Source: Luzula sylvatica
Taxonomy: Eukaryota > Streptophyta > Magnoliopsida > Poales > Juncaceae
NCBI GenBank assembly: GCA_946800325.1
Contig: OX326957.1
Location: 52,571,798 to 52,635,797, forward strand
Direction: 5' to 3'
Length of the DNA stretch: 64,000 nucleotides
In this document: in pieces, positions 48,746 through 60,408 of the stretch
Layout: the number at the start of each line of letters is the position of its first letter
How positions within the stretch are numbered: position 1 is the stretch's first letter
The notes under the pieces: generated by a model
Databases searched by the model: none
What the model was told of the DNA's origin: nothing
What the model saw: the letters and a program-made list of their open reading frames with translations, nothing else
Program-made: the position numbers and the translations under genes

Positions 48746-49533
48746 ATGGTTATCAAGCTTCTCTGTGTTTGTCTTTTATTCTTTAACAATGGAGCTGTTG
48801 ATACGGGAGTCTTCAAGGTGAAGACGACAGACAAAGAGTATCGTAGCAATATTCATTATCTGAGGAATTACGATGCGAAACGGCATGCAAGGTTTCTTCC
48901 GAGTGTTGATTTACCAATCGGTGGTAACTTGGGTTATTCCGGGTAAGAAATTATTTCTTGTTAGTCACCAATATTTACTCAATTAGTTTCTCTTCACGTC
49001 TAAATATGTGTTATGATTTATTGAGAAAAAGCTACGATGTATCTGTTCTAATTGTAACCATAGTGAAATGACTTCTATGCTCTAAAAATGTTGACTCATC
49101 TCAATTAAATTCATTGCTTCTTGAAAACAAATTAATTTTATTTTTTATATATAATTTTCAGAATTTATTTTACTGAGATTGGCATCGGCATTCCGGAAAA
49201 AAAATATATTAGGTCATAGTCGACACGGGAAGTAATGCACTCTGGCTAAATTGCATTCCATGCGCTGGTTGTCCTACGAAAAGCAATTTGGGGGTATTAT
49301 AATTTTCTTCTTATATAATATATATTCACTTTAGTGTTATATAGTAATAAAACAATAAATAAATAATTTATATTTTGTTCGGATCTAGATGAAACTTACA
49401 AGGTACGATCCAAATGGATCACAAAGTGGAAAATCGGTTATCTGCCATGATTGATTTTGCAAAGCCGTTCATATAGGTTCATTTCAAGCATGCATATCGA
49501 ATAAGCCTTGTGACTACAAAATGTCTTATGAGG
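48746..49533 (+). pseudogene. Truncated aspartic protease copy 10
   Basis: A 2-bp insertion in exon 2 (AAATATATTAGGTCATAG) shifts the frame into a TAG just before the active site. It shares this change with copy 11, so one arose from the other by duplication. The exon 1 frame and donor are intact. Confidence 0.9.
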
Positions 49534-49862
49534 AGGTAACATTAGCGACGTGGCTTTCTCCGACGGACAAATAGCGACGGTTGGCCGTCGGAAATAGCTT
49601 TAGCGACGGTTTTTTTGACTTTTAGCGACGGTTTTTGCCGTCGCTGATACTCTGTTTTGTCGTAGTGTATGCAAAATTCGTACATCTAGGTTATTATATA
49701 ACTCATTATTATAAACTTTGGTATGTTAGCTTTCTTTAATCAATTATCTCACGTCATTATAATATATGTATATCAACGCTGCCACATTAGATCTGTTTGT
49801 GTCTTTTATCAAAATAGGCATTCTCCATCTTCCCGTTTCACTCCAAATTTTGTATCCTCGTA

Positions 49863-50649
49863 ATGGTTATCAAGCTTCTCTGTGTTTGTCTTTTATTCTT
49901 TAACAATGGAGCTGTTGGTACGGGAGTCTTCAAGGTGAAGACGACAGACAAAGAGTATCGTTGCAATATTCATTATCTGAGGAATTACGATGCGAAACGG
50001 CATGCAAGGTTTCTTCCGAGTGTTGATTTACCAATCGGTGGTAACTTGGGTTATTCCGGGTAAGAAATTATTTCTTGTTAGTCACCAATATTTACTCAAT
50101 TAGTTCTCTTCACGTCTAAATATGTGTTCTGATTTATTGAGAAAAAACTACGATGTATTTGTTCTAATTATAACCATAGTGAAATGACCTCTATGCTCTA
50201 AAAATGTTGACTCATCTCAATTAAATTCATTGCTTCTTGAAAACAAATTAATTTTATTTTTTATATATAATTTTCAGAATTTATTTTACTGAGATTGGCA
50301 TCGGCATTCCGGAAAAAAAATATATTAGGTCATAGTCGACACGGGAAGTAATGCACTCTGGCTAAATTGCATTCCATGCGCTGGTTGTCCTACGAAAAGC
50401 AATTTGGGGGTATTATAATATTCTTCTTATATAATATATATTCACTTTAGTGTTATATAGTAATAAAACAATAAATAAATAATTTATATTTTGTTGGGAT
50501 CTAGAAGAAACTTACAAGGTACGATCCAAATGGATCACAAAGTGGAAAATCGGTTATCTGCCATGATAGATTTTGCAAAGCCGTTCATATAGGTTCATTT
50601 CAACTATGCATACCGAATAAGCCTTGTGACTACAAAATGTCTTATGAGG
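49863..50649 (+). pseudogene. Truncated aspartic protease copy 11
   Basis: It has the same 2-bp exon 2 insertion and TAG as copy 10. Exon 1 and its GTAAG donor are intact, which matters because this is the nearest exon 1 upstream of the full-length copy whose own donor is broken. Confidence 0.9.
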
Positions 50650-50978
50650 AAGTAACATCAGCGACGTGGCTTTCTCCGACGGACAATCTGCGACGGTTGG
50701 CCGTCGAAAATAGCTTTAGCGATTGTTTTTTTGACTTTTAGCGACGGTTTTTGCCGTCGCTGATACTCTGTTTTGTTGTAGTGTATGTAGATTTCGTACA
50801 TCTAGGTTATTATATAACTCATTATTATAAACTTTGGTATGTTAGTTTTCTTTAATCAATTATCTCACGTCATTATAATATAGGTATATCAAAGCTGCCA
50901 CATTAGATCTGTTTGTGTCATTTATAAAAATAAGCATTCTCCATCTTCCCGTTTCACTCGAAATTTTGCATCCTCGTA

Positions 50979-53519
50979 ATGGTTATCAAGCTTCTCTGTG
51001 TTTGTATTTTATTCTTTAACAGTGGTGCTGTTGGTACGGGAGTCTTCAAGCTGAAGACGATAGACAAAGAGTATCGTAGAAATATTCATTATCTAAGGAA
51101 TTATGATGCGAAACGGCATGCAAGGTTTCTTCCGAGTGTTGATTTACCAATCGGTGGTAACTTGAGTTATTCCGGATAAGAAATTATTTCTTGTTAGTCA
51201 CCTATATTTACTCAATTAGTTCTCTTCACGTCTAAATATGTGTTTTGATTTATTGAGAAAAAGCTAAGATGTATCAGTTCTAATTGTAACCATAGTGAAA
51301 TGACCTCTATGCTCTAAAAATGTTGACTCATCTCAATTAAATTCATTGCTTCTTGAAAACAAATTAAGTTTACTTTTTATATATAATTTTCAGAATTTAT
51401 TTTACTGAGATTGGCATCGGCATTCCGGAAAAAAAATATTACGTCATAGTCGACACGGGAAGTAATGCACTCTGGCTAAATTGCATTCCATGCGCTGGTT
51501 GTCCTACGAAAAGCAATTTGGGTGTTTTATAATATTCTTCTTATTTAATATATATTCACTTTAGTGTTATATAGTAATAAAACAATAAATAAATAATTTA
51601 TATTTTGTTGGAATCTAGATTAAACTTACAAGGTACGACCCAAATGGATCACAAAGTGGAAAACCGGTTATGTGCCATAATAGGTTTTGCAAAGCCGTTC
51701 ATATAGGTTCATTTCAAGCTTGCATACCGAATAAGCCTTGTGACTACAAAATGTCTTATGAGGACGGTACCTTCTCTGTTGGCCATTATGTATCTGATAT
51801 TTTACACTATGACCGAGTTGCGGGAGATTTGGTTATTGAACTTGTCAATGCAACCATCAAATTCGGGTAATGCATTGTTTTTGCTGATATTTTAAATTAT
51901 GAGGGATATCACGGACATCTTAGAAAAAAATCGAGGGTGTACATGATATTTTGCATTGCTAGGCATGTTAATTTTTTTTTGTTTACGAGACAGGTGTGGT
52001 ACCCAGCAGGGTGGTTCTTGGAATTCGTCTATCGGAGCCATAGATGGGATAATTGGTTTGGGCAAATATAGCGAGTCTGTGTTGTCCCAACTCACTGCGT
52101 TAGGAAAAGTAAAGAGAATATTCTCGCATTGTTTGGATAGAGTCGGCGGAGGAGGTATATTTGTTATAGGGGAGGTCGTAGAACCTAAAATGAATACTAC
52201 TCCTTTGATTACAGGGTACAAAAATCAAATTTAAAATTGAACGAATATTTTTAATGATATAAATATATTTTATTTTTCTAAATATACACCGTATTATAAT
52301 GTTAATATGATGTGGATTGATGTGGAGGGTTCCATGGTTTATAATGTTAATATGATGTGGATTGATGTTGAGGGTTCCATGATTCAAATACCGAGGCAAT
52401 TTTCCACATTTGTTGATAGTGGTACCACTCTAGTGCATCTCCCAGAGGTGATTTATAGTGCGGTTACGAATAAGGTATGTGAAAATTTTAATTTATGAAT
52501 TGTTGTTAATATCAATATCAATATCGTATTCAAAGATACGAATTTTACTGGCCTCCACGATATTCTTTATAGGTACGTGAAAATGTACTTTGAACCTTGA
52601 ATATAATTTTTATGTATTTATAGGTATTCGAGAAACATCATGGTATTCATTTGGATCAATATCATGATATGATATATTTTCCATACAACGACATGTGAGT
52701 ATTACTTTAAAATTAAACATAATCCCCATGAGTGTTACATTTTTCAACTAAATTTATGTTTTTTATGTGCATTATTTTTTTATTTTTTGCAGTTTGGACA
52801 ATGATTTTCCGGTAATAATTTTTCGTTTCGAAAATGCACTGACATTGATTGTATATCCCCATGAGTATCTTTTGGAATACAAGGTAAATTTTGAATATGT
52901 ACACTTTAATAATTTAATTTACAATCTAGTTCTAAAATATGAGTAATTTATCTTATTATGCTAAATAGGGAGAATATCATTTTGGCTTCATAAAAAATAG
53001 CAAGGGATCTAAGATTATTTTGGGAGGTATGCCTTAATGTTATTTTTAATTTTATACATTTCATAAATTTAATTAATAAAATTTGGTTAAATAAATTAAG
53101 ATATTGTCCTTGCCAATAGGTTGGTCATGTATGATGTTGAAAATCATGTAATTGGATGGACCAACTATAATTGTAAGTTGGGACAATTTTAAAAATAATA
53201 TAGTTTTTCGTATATCTTTCTTAAAATACCTTTCATTATTATTTGGTAATACTAACTGATAAATTAATTATTTCGTGATCTAGGTTCATCGACCATAAAA
53301 ATCCAAGACGATATAACCGGGAAGATTCATGTCGTGAATGCTCACCGATTAGGATCGGAATCGTTATTTCCATATTCACTTTCTCTACCGGAACTCCTAT
53401 GGAACGCCACATTTGTGATATTTATGATAATGTTGGTTTACGGTACTTTTTCATTTACGTGGAAACTAGACAAAAATACGGAGATGAAAGTATGCCCAAC
53501 AACCCAAGGACCATCATGA
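50979..53519 (+). CDS. Aspartic protease 36/39-like (pepsin A1 family), full length but with two splice-site lesions
   Basis: Ten exons can be read: 50979-51175, 51394-51523, 51619-51866, 51994-52215, 52282-52474, 52624-52694, 52793-52883, 52969-53026, 53101-53172 and 53284-53519. They are continuous in frame (505 residues). Both catalytic motifs are present, VDTGSNALW (exon 2) and FVDSGTTLVHLP (exon 5). A hydrophobic leader and a hydrophobic C-terminal segment (FVIFMIMLVYG) suggest secretion and a membrane or GPI anchor, as in the Arabidopsis A36/A39 group; the late exon IVLANRLVMYDVENHVIGW is typical. Two defects stand out. The exon 1 donor reads ATAAG instead of GTAAG (51176), and the exon 5 acceptor reads CTAA instead of CTAG (52281), with no AG nearby upstream. 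Exon 5 also holds a 45-bp in-frame tandem duplication. The copy may be a recent pseudogene or depend on alternative splicing. Confidence 0.85.
52293..52382 (+). repeat. 45-bp in-frame tandem duplication in protease exon 5
   Basis: The 15-codon block YNVNMMWIDVEGSMV occurs twice in a row with two base differences (GTG/GTT at the Val codon and GTT/ATT at the last codon). Related proteases carry this block once. Confidence 0.9.
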
Positions 53520-53744
53520 AAGCCTAGATCGAAGGATGCACAAGGACCATCATGAAAGTTAGAGGAGACGGGATTCTTGAATTTTGGCTAAAATGAAGTT
53601 CTTTTAAATTTCACGATTTTCTCAACTGAATTTTTGATGGATAATTTGTTTTGGTTTGAATTTGGATTTGGATTTGAAATCTTTCTTTGAGACTATTATT
53701 TTGATTTGGATTAGGGTTTAGAGTTATTAATAGCATATAAACAT

Positions 53745-54033
53745 TTAGCTAGTGTGCAGTCTGGACTATGGGCAGACATGATATTATGTCGAGCTGAAGG
53801 AGAAGTTAGAGAAAAAAAATACGACCAACATTCAACAAAACCGACAATGAGAAGTTACAGAAAAAAAATATATAATAAAAACAAGTAATATGAAAGCTAT
53901 ATAGCTATGCTGTGCAGTATGCACACATACTGATTCTTTAATTAGTGCTGACTAATTAACAATTGCTTTAAGTTAATGCTGAAGTTGATCATCCATTGGC
54001 TTATGAGTTACTATATCACACGCTATTTGTCAA
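53745..54033 (+). pseudogene. Relic of LOG exon 6 and intron 5
   Basis: It shows strong similarity to 2785-3105 in the same orientation: GTGTGCAGTCTGG, 'CATTCAACAAA', 'TGATTCTTTAATTAGTGCT' and 'AACAATTGCTTTAAGTTAAT'. Most of the exon 6 coding part is deleted, so no function remains. Confidence 0.8.
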
Positions 54034-56040
54034 TCAAGAGTGTTTAAATGAATTTATTAAATTTCTTAATTGAATACATTCATTTAACTATTAATTAGAG
54101 ACCTAATCAATCTAAATATATTGAAGCTCCAAATTTGTGGCTGCTACAAGAAGTGCTTTTATATGTTCTCTTTTCTTGTTTCCATGACGGTTCGCAACAC
54201 GTTTGATGAAATGTCTGTGATGACATATTGGTCTAGAAGAAACTTCAAATCTTCACAAGCATCAATCCTCCGTATTAATCTGTCAAAATTACCAGTGATT
54301 AATTTCAAATTTCGGAAATATATCCATGGTAATTGTAAATTGCTCGAAATTTTTTGATGTGTCGCGAGAGTGGGAGAATACCCTCTGATCTTGATAGGAA
54401 AAGGAAAACTTTGTGCGACAGAGAAGGAGAATGAAGAGTGGATATGCAGATCGTGTCTAGATGAGAAAGCGAAGAAAAAGAGAGGCGTCGAGAAGGAGAA
54501 GTATTGTCTTGAAGAGGACGACAAGTGAGGAGAAACCTGAAAAAGAAGAAAGAACTTACAGAGGAGACGAGACGAGAGGCAGCAAAGACTTCTGGAGGCG
54601 CCAACATGCATCTTCTTAGGAGGAGGCAACGAGATGTATCTCATCTGAGGAGGAGAAAAGTTCAATGGCGTTTGAAGAAGAGTTCTGAGAAAGCACTCAT
54701 AGGCGCTTGAAGAGGAGTTCTGAAGAGTATTGATGAATATGACAGGACAGAATAAAAAATTTGAGTTGAAGAGTCTTTCAAATCGGGATTATTGACGTGG
54801 TATCAAAAGTACCGGGACAATTCCTCCGACTTTGCTGCGGGCATTATTAATATTTTGTTACTAATATTATCATAAATAAACTTGCTAAAAAACAAAACAT
54901 TCGTACTAAACGATGATAGTAAATTTGTTACTATCAAACAAATACATCATGTGTTTTCTTTTTTATTCTTCTACCATTTAGAACTTGATGTCAATTTTCT
55001 CGAGTCTCTCCCCTCATCCTCACTTTCGTTGTCCAATAATTCTGATGATGAACTATCTGACAAACTTGAGATTCAGACGATCTTCCACGCTGTAGAAACA
55101 AATCTGCAAGATATAATTTTCACAAAATGACATATATAAAATGTGTATAATATAATTTAAGAGAAACTAAAATGATACATACTTTTCTTCTTCGTTTGCT
55201 TCTTTTCGGGTCTTTATTTTTTTCTCTCTATGTTAGTAAACATAATGGCATATACATATTATTATTCGCGAGTATTTGTAAATCGAAGCTTTGAAAATAA
55301 AAATAAAATAATTACCTTCCTTAGAGTATGAACTGTGGCGAGGATGATTTCTTCCATGTGCGAGTTTTTGAGTCCTTTCTTTATCGAGATGATTTCTTCC
55401 ATTTAGAACATTGAAATGCATGAACGTGTTCCAGCGGAAGCGATGCCAGCATTAATGACCAGCATGCTCGCTGCATCTAAAGTAAATAAATGACAGAAAA
55501 TAAATATGATTAAGTTTAGAATTGTTGAAATCCAATTGCGGATTCAGTGTTGCCAATTTCATCGATAGAAACTGCATTACCGATAGAAATGTATTAAATG
55601 GAAGATTTAAATTTTGAAAATGAACAAAAAACTGATTTTCGCACCTCAACTTGTCGTTGTGGAGATTGCACGTAATTTATGATCACGTCTAGCATCACTA
55701 CTTTGCCTACTACCTATATTATACCAAAGAATACATAAATTTTTTGAATTTGGACCCGTGATTAATTAAAAGATTCTACTGGGGGTATATGAAATTTTTC
55801 CAAATAAGTATCAGGTTACCTTATTGATTCCTGGTACGAGATCTTGCAGTATTTTCATCATTCGACTGATCCTCTCTCTCTTCTCACCTAAATACAAACT
55901 AAAACAAATACCAAGAAAAAGAAAAAGTTAAAACCGATGTATAATGAAAACGAAATAAAAGTTAAAAAATAAAAGAATCAAATTTTTTACCCTTTCAGCT
56001 TTAACCTGTGTCAATCATTGGCCTCGTCTCTTCTTGCCCT
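54034..56040. other. Stretch without a supportable gene
   Basis: Some pieces look coding-like but cannot be assigned. On the minus strand, near 54160-54330, one frame contains FDRLIRRIDACEDLKFLLDQ. On the plus strand, 54960-55130 holds a short acidic frame ending DELSDKLEIQTIFH. The GA-rich part at 54360-54720 gives long but compositionally biased frames. A GATGATTTCTTCCAT motif is duplicated at 55343 and 55388. Confidence 0.35.
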
Positions 56041-56233
56041 AACTATAAAAAGGACCAAAATACAAATTAAAAAATATAAAAAAAGACCGAAATGTAAATA
56101 AAAAAATGACCAAAATATAAAAAAAAAGACCAAAATGTAAATTAGAAAATATTTTTTTTACACAATTTTTTGATGACGTGGAGGCTTAGAATTGCAAGAA
56201 ATTTGTCTACTTTATACATATTATTAATACTGA
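56041..56233 (-). mobile_element. Helitron fragment, copy C (5' part)
   Basis: The A-rich 'GACCAAAATATAAAAAAAAA' array and the block GATGACGTGGAGGCTTAGAA are the reverse complement of 11535-11640 in Helitron copy A. The 3' hairpin end is missing. The far boundary near 56233 is approximate. Confidence 0.65.
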
Positions 56234-56334
56234 GTCTTATTTGTACATCAATAACATAATATTCTCTCCTTGACTTTTTTCTTAAATTATTTTCGTTAGC
56301 ATTGACGATTAACGAAATTGGTGAGAATGCCAAC

Positions 56335-56970
56335 ATGGAAAAAGGGCTTGACAACGAGACAGAGAGAACCGAGCGACGAATACTCATTTTATTCCGAATA
56401 TTTCAAGTATATTAAATTATCTATATTTCCTTCTCATTTATTCTAAAATACTTAATTAATCGATGATGCAATTTGACACTTGAATTTATCTTTTGCAAAA
56501 AAACGAATAATTTTCTTTAATATTTGTAGGTCTTGGCGATACTTTTGACTATCCTCATTGGTTCTTCATTATTTTATGCTTCTTTGTTATTTTGTGCACA
56601 ACATTACGTACAAGGGATATCCATGCGATTTTTTATCGCTATAGACACGGTCCTCGTTTTATGCAATATCTGCATTCGAGATCCCGAGAAATTTGTAAGA
56701 CGTCGTTTGGCAAGTGAAATTTGTAGCATGGAGATGAAGTTGGATAATAAGACAAAGGAGGAAAATAATTTGAAGTTAGATAATAAGATGGAGGTGGAAA
56801 AAGTTTTCGAATTAGATAATAAGAAGGAAGATAATTTTTTTTTGGAATTAGATAATAAGATGGAAGCGGAAAAACTTTTGGAATCAGATAATAAGATGGA
56901 TTCGGAAAAACTTTTGGAATTAGGTAATAAAATAGAGGAGGAAAAACTTTTGGAATTGGTAATTTTATAG
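56335..56970 (+). CDS. Unidentified protein: two membrane segments plus 12-residue coiled-coil repeats
   Basis: Two exons (56335-56406 and 56530-56970) join at CAA|GTATAT and TTTGTAG|GTC to give about 170 residues. The first exon starts MEKGLDNETERTERR. The second begins with a hydrophobic span (VLAILLTILIGSSLFYASLL), a second one (FFIAIDTVLVLCNICI), then six copies of a 12-residue unit of the type ELDNKMEAEKLL, strongly charged and likely helical. The repeat is also visible in the DNA (36 bp). I do not recognise the family. If the first exon is wrong, the first ATG in exon 2 would remove one hydrophobic span. The frame ends right after the repeats, so C-terminal exons could be missing. Confidence 0.5.
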
Positions 56971-57142
56971 TTTTTTTTTAAATGTTTAAATTATAAAATA
57001 TCTTGGAAAATATTCATGGCAAGCGAAATTAGTATAGGGGGAAATCGGATTACAAAGTGGAGGAGTAAAAAGTTATGGAATTAGTAATTCCAATGTTTGT
57101 TTGTATGTACAACTAATATTTCATTTAAACTATAAATAATAA

Positions 57143-57188
<46 letters not shown>

Positions 57189-57667
57189 TTGTATTATAAT
57201 ATCACTATATAATATTTATTATTGTATTATAATAATATTAGTTTGATGGAAAAAAATATTATTATTATAATATAACATTACTGAAATATAAAATAATACA
57301 AATATTATTGCATAAAATAATATAATATTATATGCATACAATATATAATAAAAATATAAAAATATTAAATGTGCTTTTATATTATTATATTACTTTATTC
57401 CATTTTTATATTTCAAAACAATGGAATCCAAAAATAGTTACTACAAAACGAACTGCTGAAATTAAAATAATTGTTGACATTAAAATTAGTGGCAATATTA
57501 TTTTAATCCTAGTTTTAATTTTCGTTCATTCATTGTTATTTTGACAAGAAAAACTACCTGGTAACTATTTTTATTAATAAGTATTTAACATTAAAATTAA
57601 ATAATATAATAATATTAATTGGTCAAGATATTTCCAAAAATAATTTTTATATCATATTTTTATTTAA
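56971..57667. repeat. AT-rich stretch with (TAA)n microsatellite
   Basis: About 15 TAA units lie at 57143-57188. The rest, to the breakpoint of the duplicated invertase block at 57668, is AT-rich with no gene. Confidence 0.8.
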
Positions 57668-58893
57668 TTGCTGATTTCGGAGAGAGCGCAATTGGTCGAG
57701 TCGCACCAGTGGACTCGGGCTTCGGGTGGATCATACCATTGAGGGCGTACACCAAGTCCACCGGAGATTATGCCCTTGCCGAACTACCAGAGTGCCAAAA
57801 GGGGATTCGTCTTATTCTCGCCCTTTGTTTTTCCGAAGGCTTCGAAATTTTCCCCACCTTGTTGTTCGCTGATGGCTGCTGCATGATCGACTGCAGAATG
57901 GTAAATAAAAAATTGTTTATATGCTAGATAAATTTATCTAATTGATAATTATAATTAGGGGATATACGGGTACCCGATAGAAATGCAAGCGTTATTCTTC
58001 ATGGCATTGAGATGTGCAGTGCAGCTCCTAAAACACGACAAGGAGAGAAAAGAACTCATCGATCTAATAACGAAACGGCTCCAAGCACTGAGCTACCACA
58101 TTCGCCAATACTTCTGGCTGGACCTGGTCCACCTGAACGATATATACCATTACAAAACCGAGGAATATTCCCACACTGCCGTGAACAAGTTCAACGTGAT
58201 GTCCGATTCGCTCCCAGATTGGATTTTCGACTTCATGCCGAATAAAGGAGGGTATTTTATCGGGAATGTGAGTCCTGCGAGGATGGATTTTAGGTGGTTT
58301 TGTTTGGGGAATTTCGTCGCCATTCTGGCGAGTTTGGCTACTAACGAACAGAGCGAGGCGATTATGGATCTCGTGGAGGAACGTTGGGAAGACCTCGTTG
58401 GCGAAATGCCTCTTAAGGTTGGTTCATTTATTTTATTTTATTTATTATTATTTTTAATTTGTTGTTTTTTTAAAGGTTTGTCATCCCAGCATGGAGACCA
58501 GGAGATGCACGAATGGAGGATCGTGACGGGATGTGATCCGAAGAATACGAGATGAAGTTACCACCATAATACATTCCGTTTACCACCTCAACAAGACTCA
58601 ACAACTCAAATTCATTTTTCATGTAGTTCTGCTGTGGCTATTAACTGCGGCATGCATAAAAACAGGGAGGCCCCAAATCGCACGCAGAGCAATAGATCTC
58701 GCCGAGACGAAACTGAGCAAGGACAGCTGGCCGGAATATTATGACGGGAAATTGGGACGGTATGTGGGGAAACAAGCGAGGTATTTGGTGGCGAAAATGA
58801 TGTTGGAGGATCCTTCCCATGTCGGCATGGTTTCGTTGGAGGAGGATAAACAGATCCGCGCCCCTCTTCGCAGGTCCTCTTCTTGGACCTCTA
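57668..58893 (+). pseudogene. Broken second copy of the neutral invertase gene
   Basis: It is about 95% identical by eye to 30265-31592. Homology begins abruptly inside exon 2 ([10 protein letters not shown]), so exon 1 and half of exon 2 are missing. FWWIIL reads FGWIIP. The exon 4 region has a TGG-to-TGA stop, an extra segment (GDQEM), and a deletion that removes NGGSWP and its donor. A 27-bp in-frame deletion removes TYQTWSIAG in exon 5. It cannot encode an invertase. Confidence 0.93.
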
Positions 58894-59080
58894 GAATTTT
58901 TTTTCTTTTTCTTGTTATTAATAATCGAAATTGGGAGTGTTAAATAATAGAAAATTAATATTGTTATGGGACTTTCGAGTTTTTTTTTTCTTAAAAAATT
59001 GGCGTAATTTTGTTATGTATTTGCGTTGGATAAAAACAAGCATGAATACAACTATATTGTTCATAAAAATAATTCTAGAT

Positions 59081-60408
59081 TTAAACCTGCTGCTGGTACC
59101 AAATAGAAAACCCTAAATGTAAATCTGGATCAAGACTTTCGATACAATTTTTTTCCAAATTAAAAATACCATTGTCCCACTGACATTCTGGATCCACGCT
59201 GGATTCAAAATCAGTCAAAAAATAAATACAATTCGGTCTCAACCACGGACTATCTTTTGTCGAGACAGAAATAGACTCACTGGGCCCCACGAAAAGAGCT
59301 CGATCTCTCAAGTTACGAACCTTAGTCCAAGTTTTTCTATCATTCTCCAATTTGTACACGCCGAATCCGAATGTTCCGTGTTTATGTTTGTTAGGCGTTG
59401 CATATTTATGAACGAGCAACAACTCGTCTTCCGAATCAACCAAATACTTGCTCGTGACAAATTTGAAACCGTGACTGTCTGGCTCGGGAATGTTTTTCAC
59501 CGTGAAATTATCGGGCCCGTTGTAGTTAATTATCGCTACGTTTCCGCGTTGTCTAACCGCGTATATTCTCCCTTCAAAAAATTTAATGTCTATAAACCTA
59601 TAATTTGTTTCATTATCGTTGTATCTACGCGATTTGGGCTTTTCATTTTGTAACTTGGACCAAGTTTGATCCCCTAACCTACACACCACGAGTTTGTCTG
59701 AATCAAAGAAAATAGTGGCAACGAAGCAATTCGAAACTAACGAAGGGTTTTTTGATATAACCATACGTCTTATTCCAATACATTTTGATATGATTTCTGT
59801 AAATAGCGAGGGGTCTTCTTCTAGAATCTTCTGCTCCTTGGTGAATTCCGTCTTGTCGGGTTCGGGTAGCGGTATTCGGGACCGAGTTAACAGGTTGTAT
59901 AGGACTAAATCTAGGTTAAGATTTATGGTTACGAGCCAACCCTTAGACGATCCTAAAATATAATGGTTGTGCAGCTCTGGAATTTTGATGCTGTATGTTT
60001 CGAAAACTTTGAGATCGAAAAAGGTGCATTTTTTCGTGATCTTGTTGTATGGAAATAGAATCATTGGGGATGAACGGTGAAACGAACCGACGTGTTGAGT
60101 TATTGCATGTAACCAACCTTTGCACGATACGGCGAGTTTGTGCAGTAAAGGGACGAATGCTATTTTGCTTGCTATTAGGTTTTGTTGGTCCGTAGGCAAA
60201 TTCGCCCAACCGCACACCCTGAAAATAAATTAAGTATAATTGATCAGAACAAATATTAAAAATTTGAACTAGTTATATTAATCATAACTCTGATAGATAC
60301 TTCTCAAAAATTAAGGCGAGAAATTTTGAAGTTTTTGAAATACCTGGGCAGTTTCGAGGGATCTGAATCGCCTTGTTCTGTTTCGAGATTCATATTGTTA
60401 ATGGACAT
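59081..60408 (-). CDS. F-box protein with DUF295/KIB-type propeller domain
   Basis: Two exons on the minus strand, 60408-60344 and 60218-59081, join at CCCAG|GTATTT and TTTTCAG|GGTG to give 400 residues. Exon 1 encodes MSINNMNLETEQGDSDPSKL. A degenerate F-box follows (LPTDQQNLIASKIAFVPLL ... AVSCKGW), then the DUF295 region with SSPMILFPY, ILGSSKGWLV, a FVGPSESISV block and CIYFLTDF near the end. Such proteins act as substrate adaptors of SCF ubiquitin ligases; the target is unknown. It is convergent with the invertase relic. A truncated near-identical copy lies at 31796-32359. The frame is intact. Confidence 0.87.

Larger units (their letters stand above)
38437..51763 (+). repeat. Twelve-unit tandem array of CACTA terminus + aspartic protease 5' module
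   Basis: Units begin at 38437, 39551, 40666, 41779, 42869, 43984, 45098, 46212, 47302, 48417, 49534 and 50650. They are 1113-1117 bp long except units 4 and 8 (1090 bp). Each holds the last ~130 bp of the CACTA element at 35930, about 195 bp of upstream DNA with a TATAAAAATA box, and protease exons 1, 2 and the first part of exon 3. The junction joins exon 3 codons (TCTTATGAGGA) to CACTA sequence (AAGTAACATCAGC) with about one base of overlap. Unit 12 has no downstream junction and continues into the full gene. Confidence 0.97.

Noticed and set aside
54159..54665. 168-codon minus-strand frame
   Set aside because: Most of it is Ser/Phe/Leu-rich translation of a GA-rich tract. Only the part near 54160-54330 looks coding-like, and it could not be assigned.
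59378..59963. Plus-strand frames of 91 and 89 codons
   Set aside because: They are antisense to the F-box/DUF295 gene; the same shadow occurs over the truncated copy at 32079.
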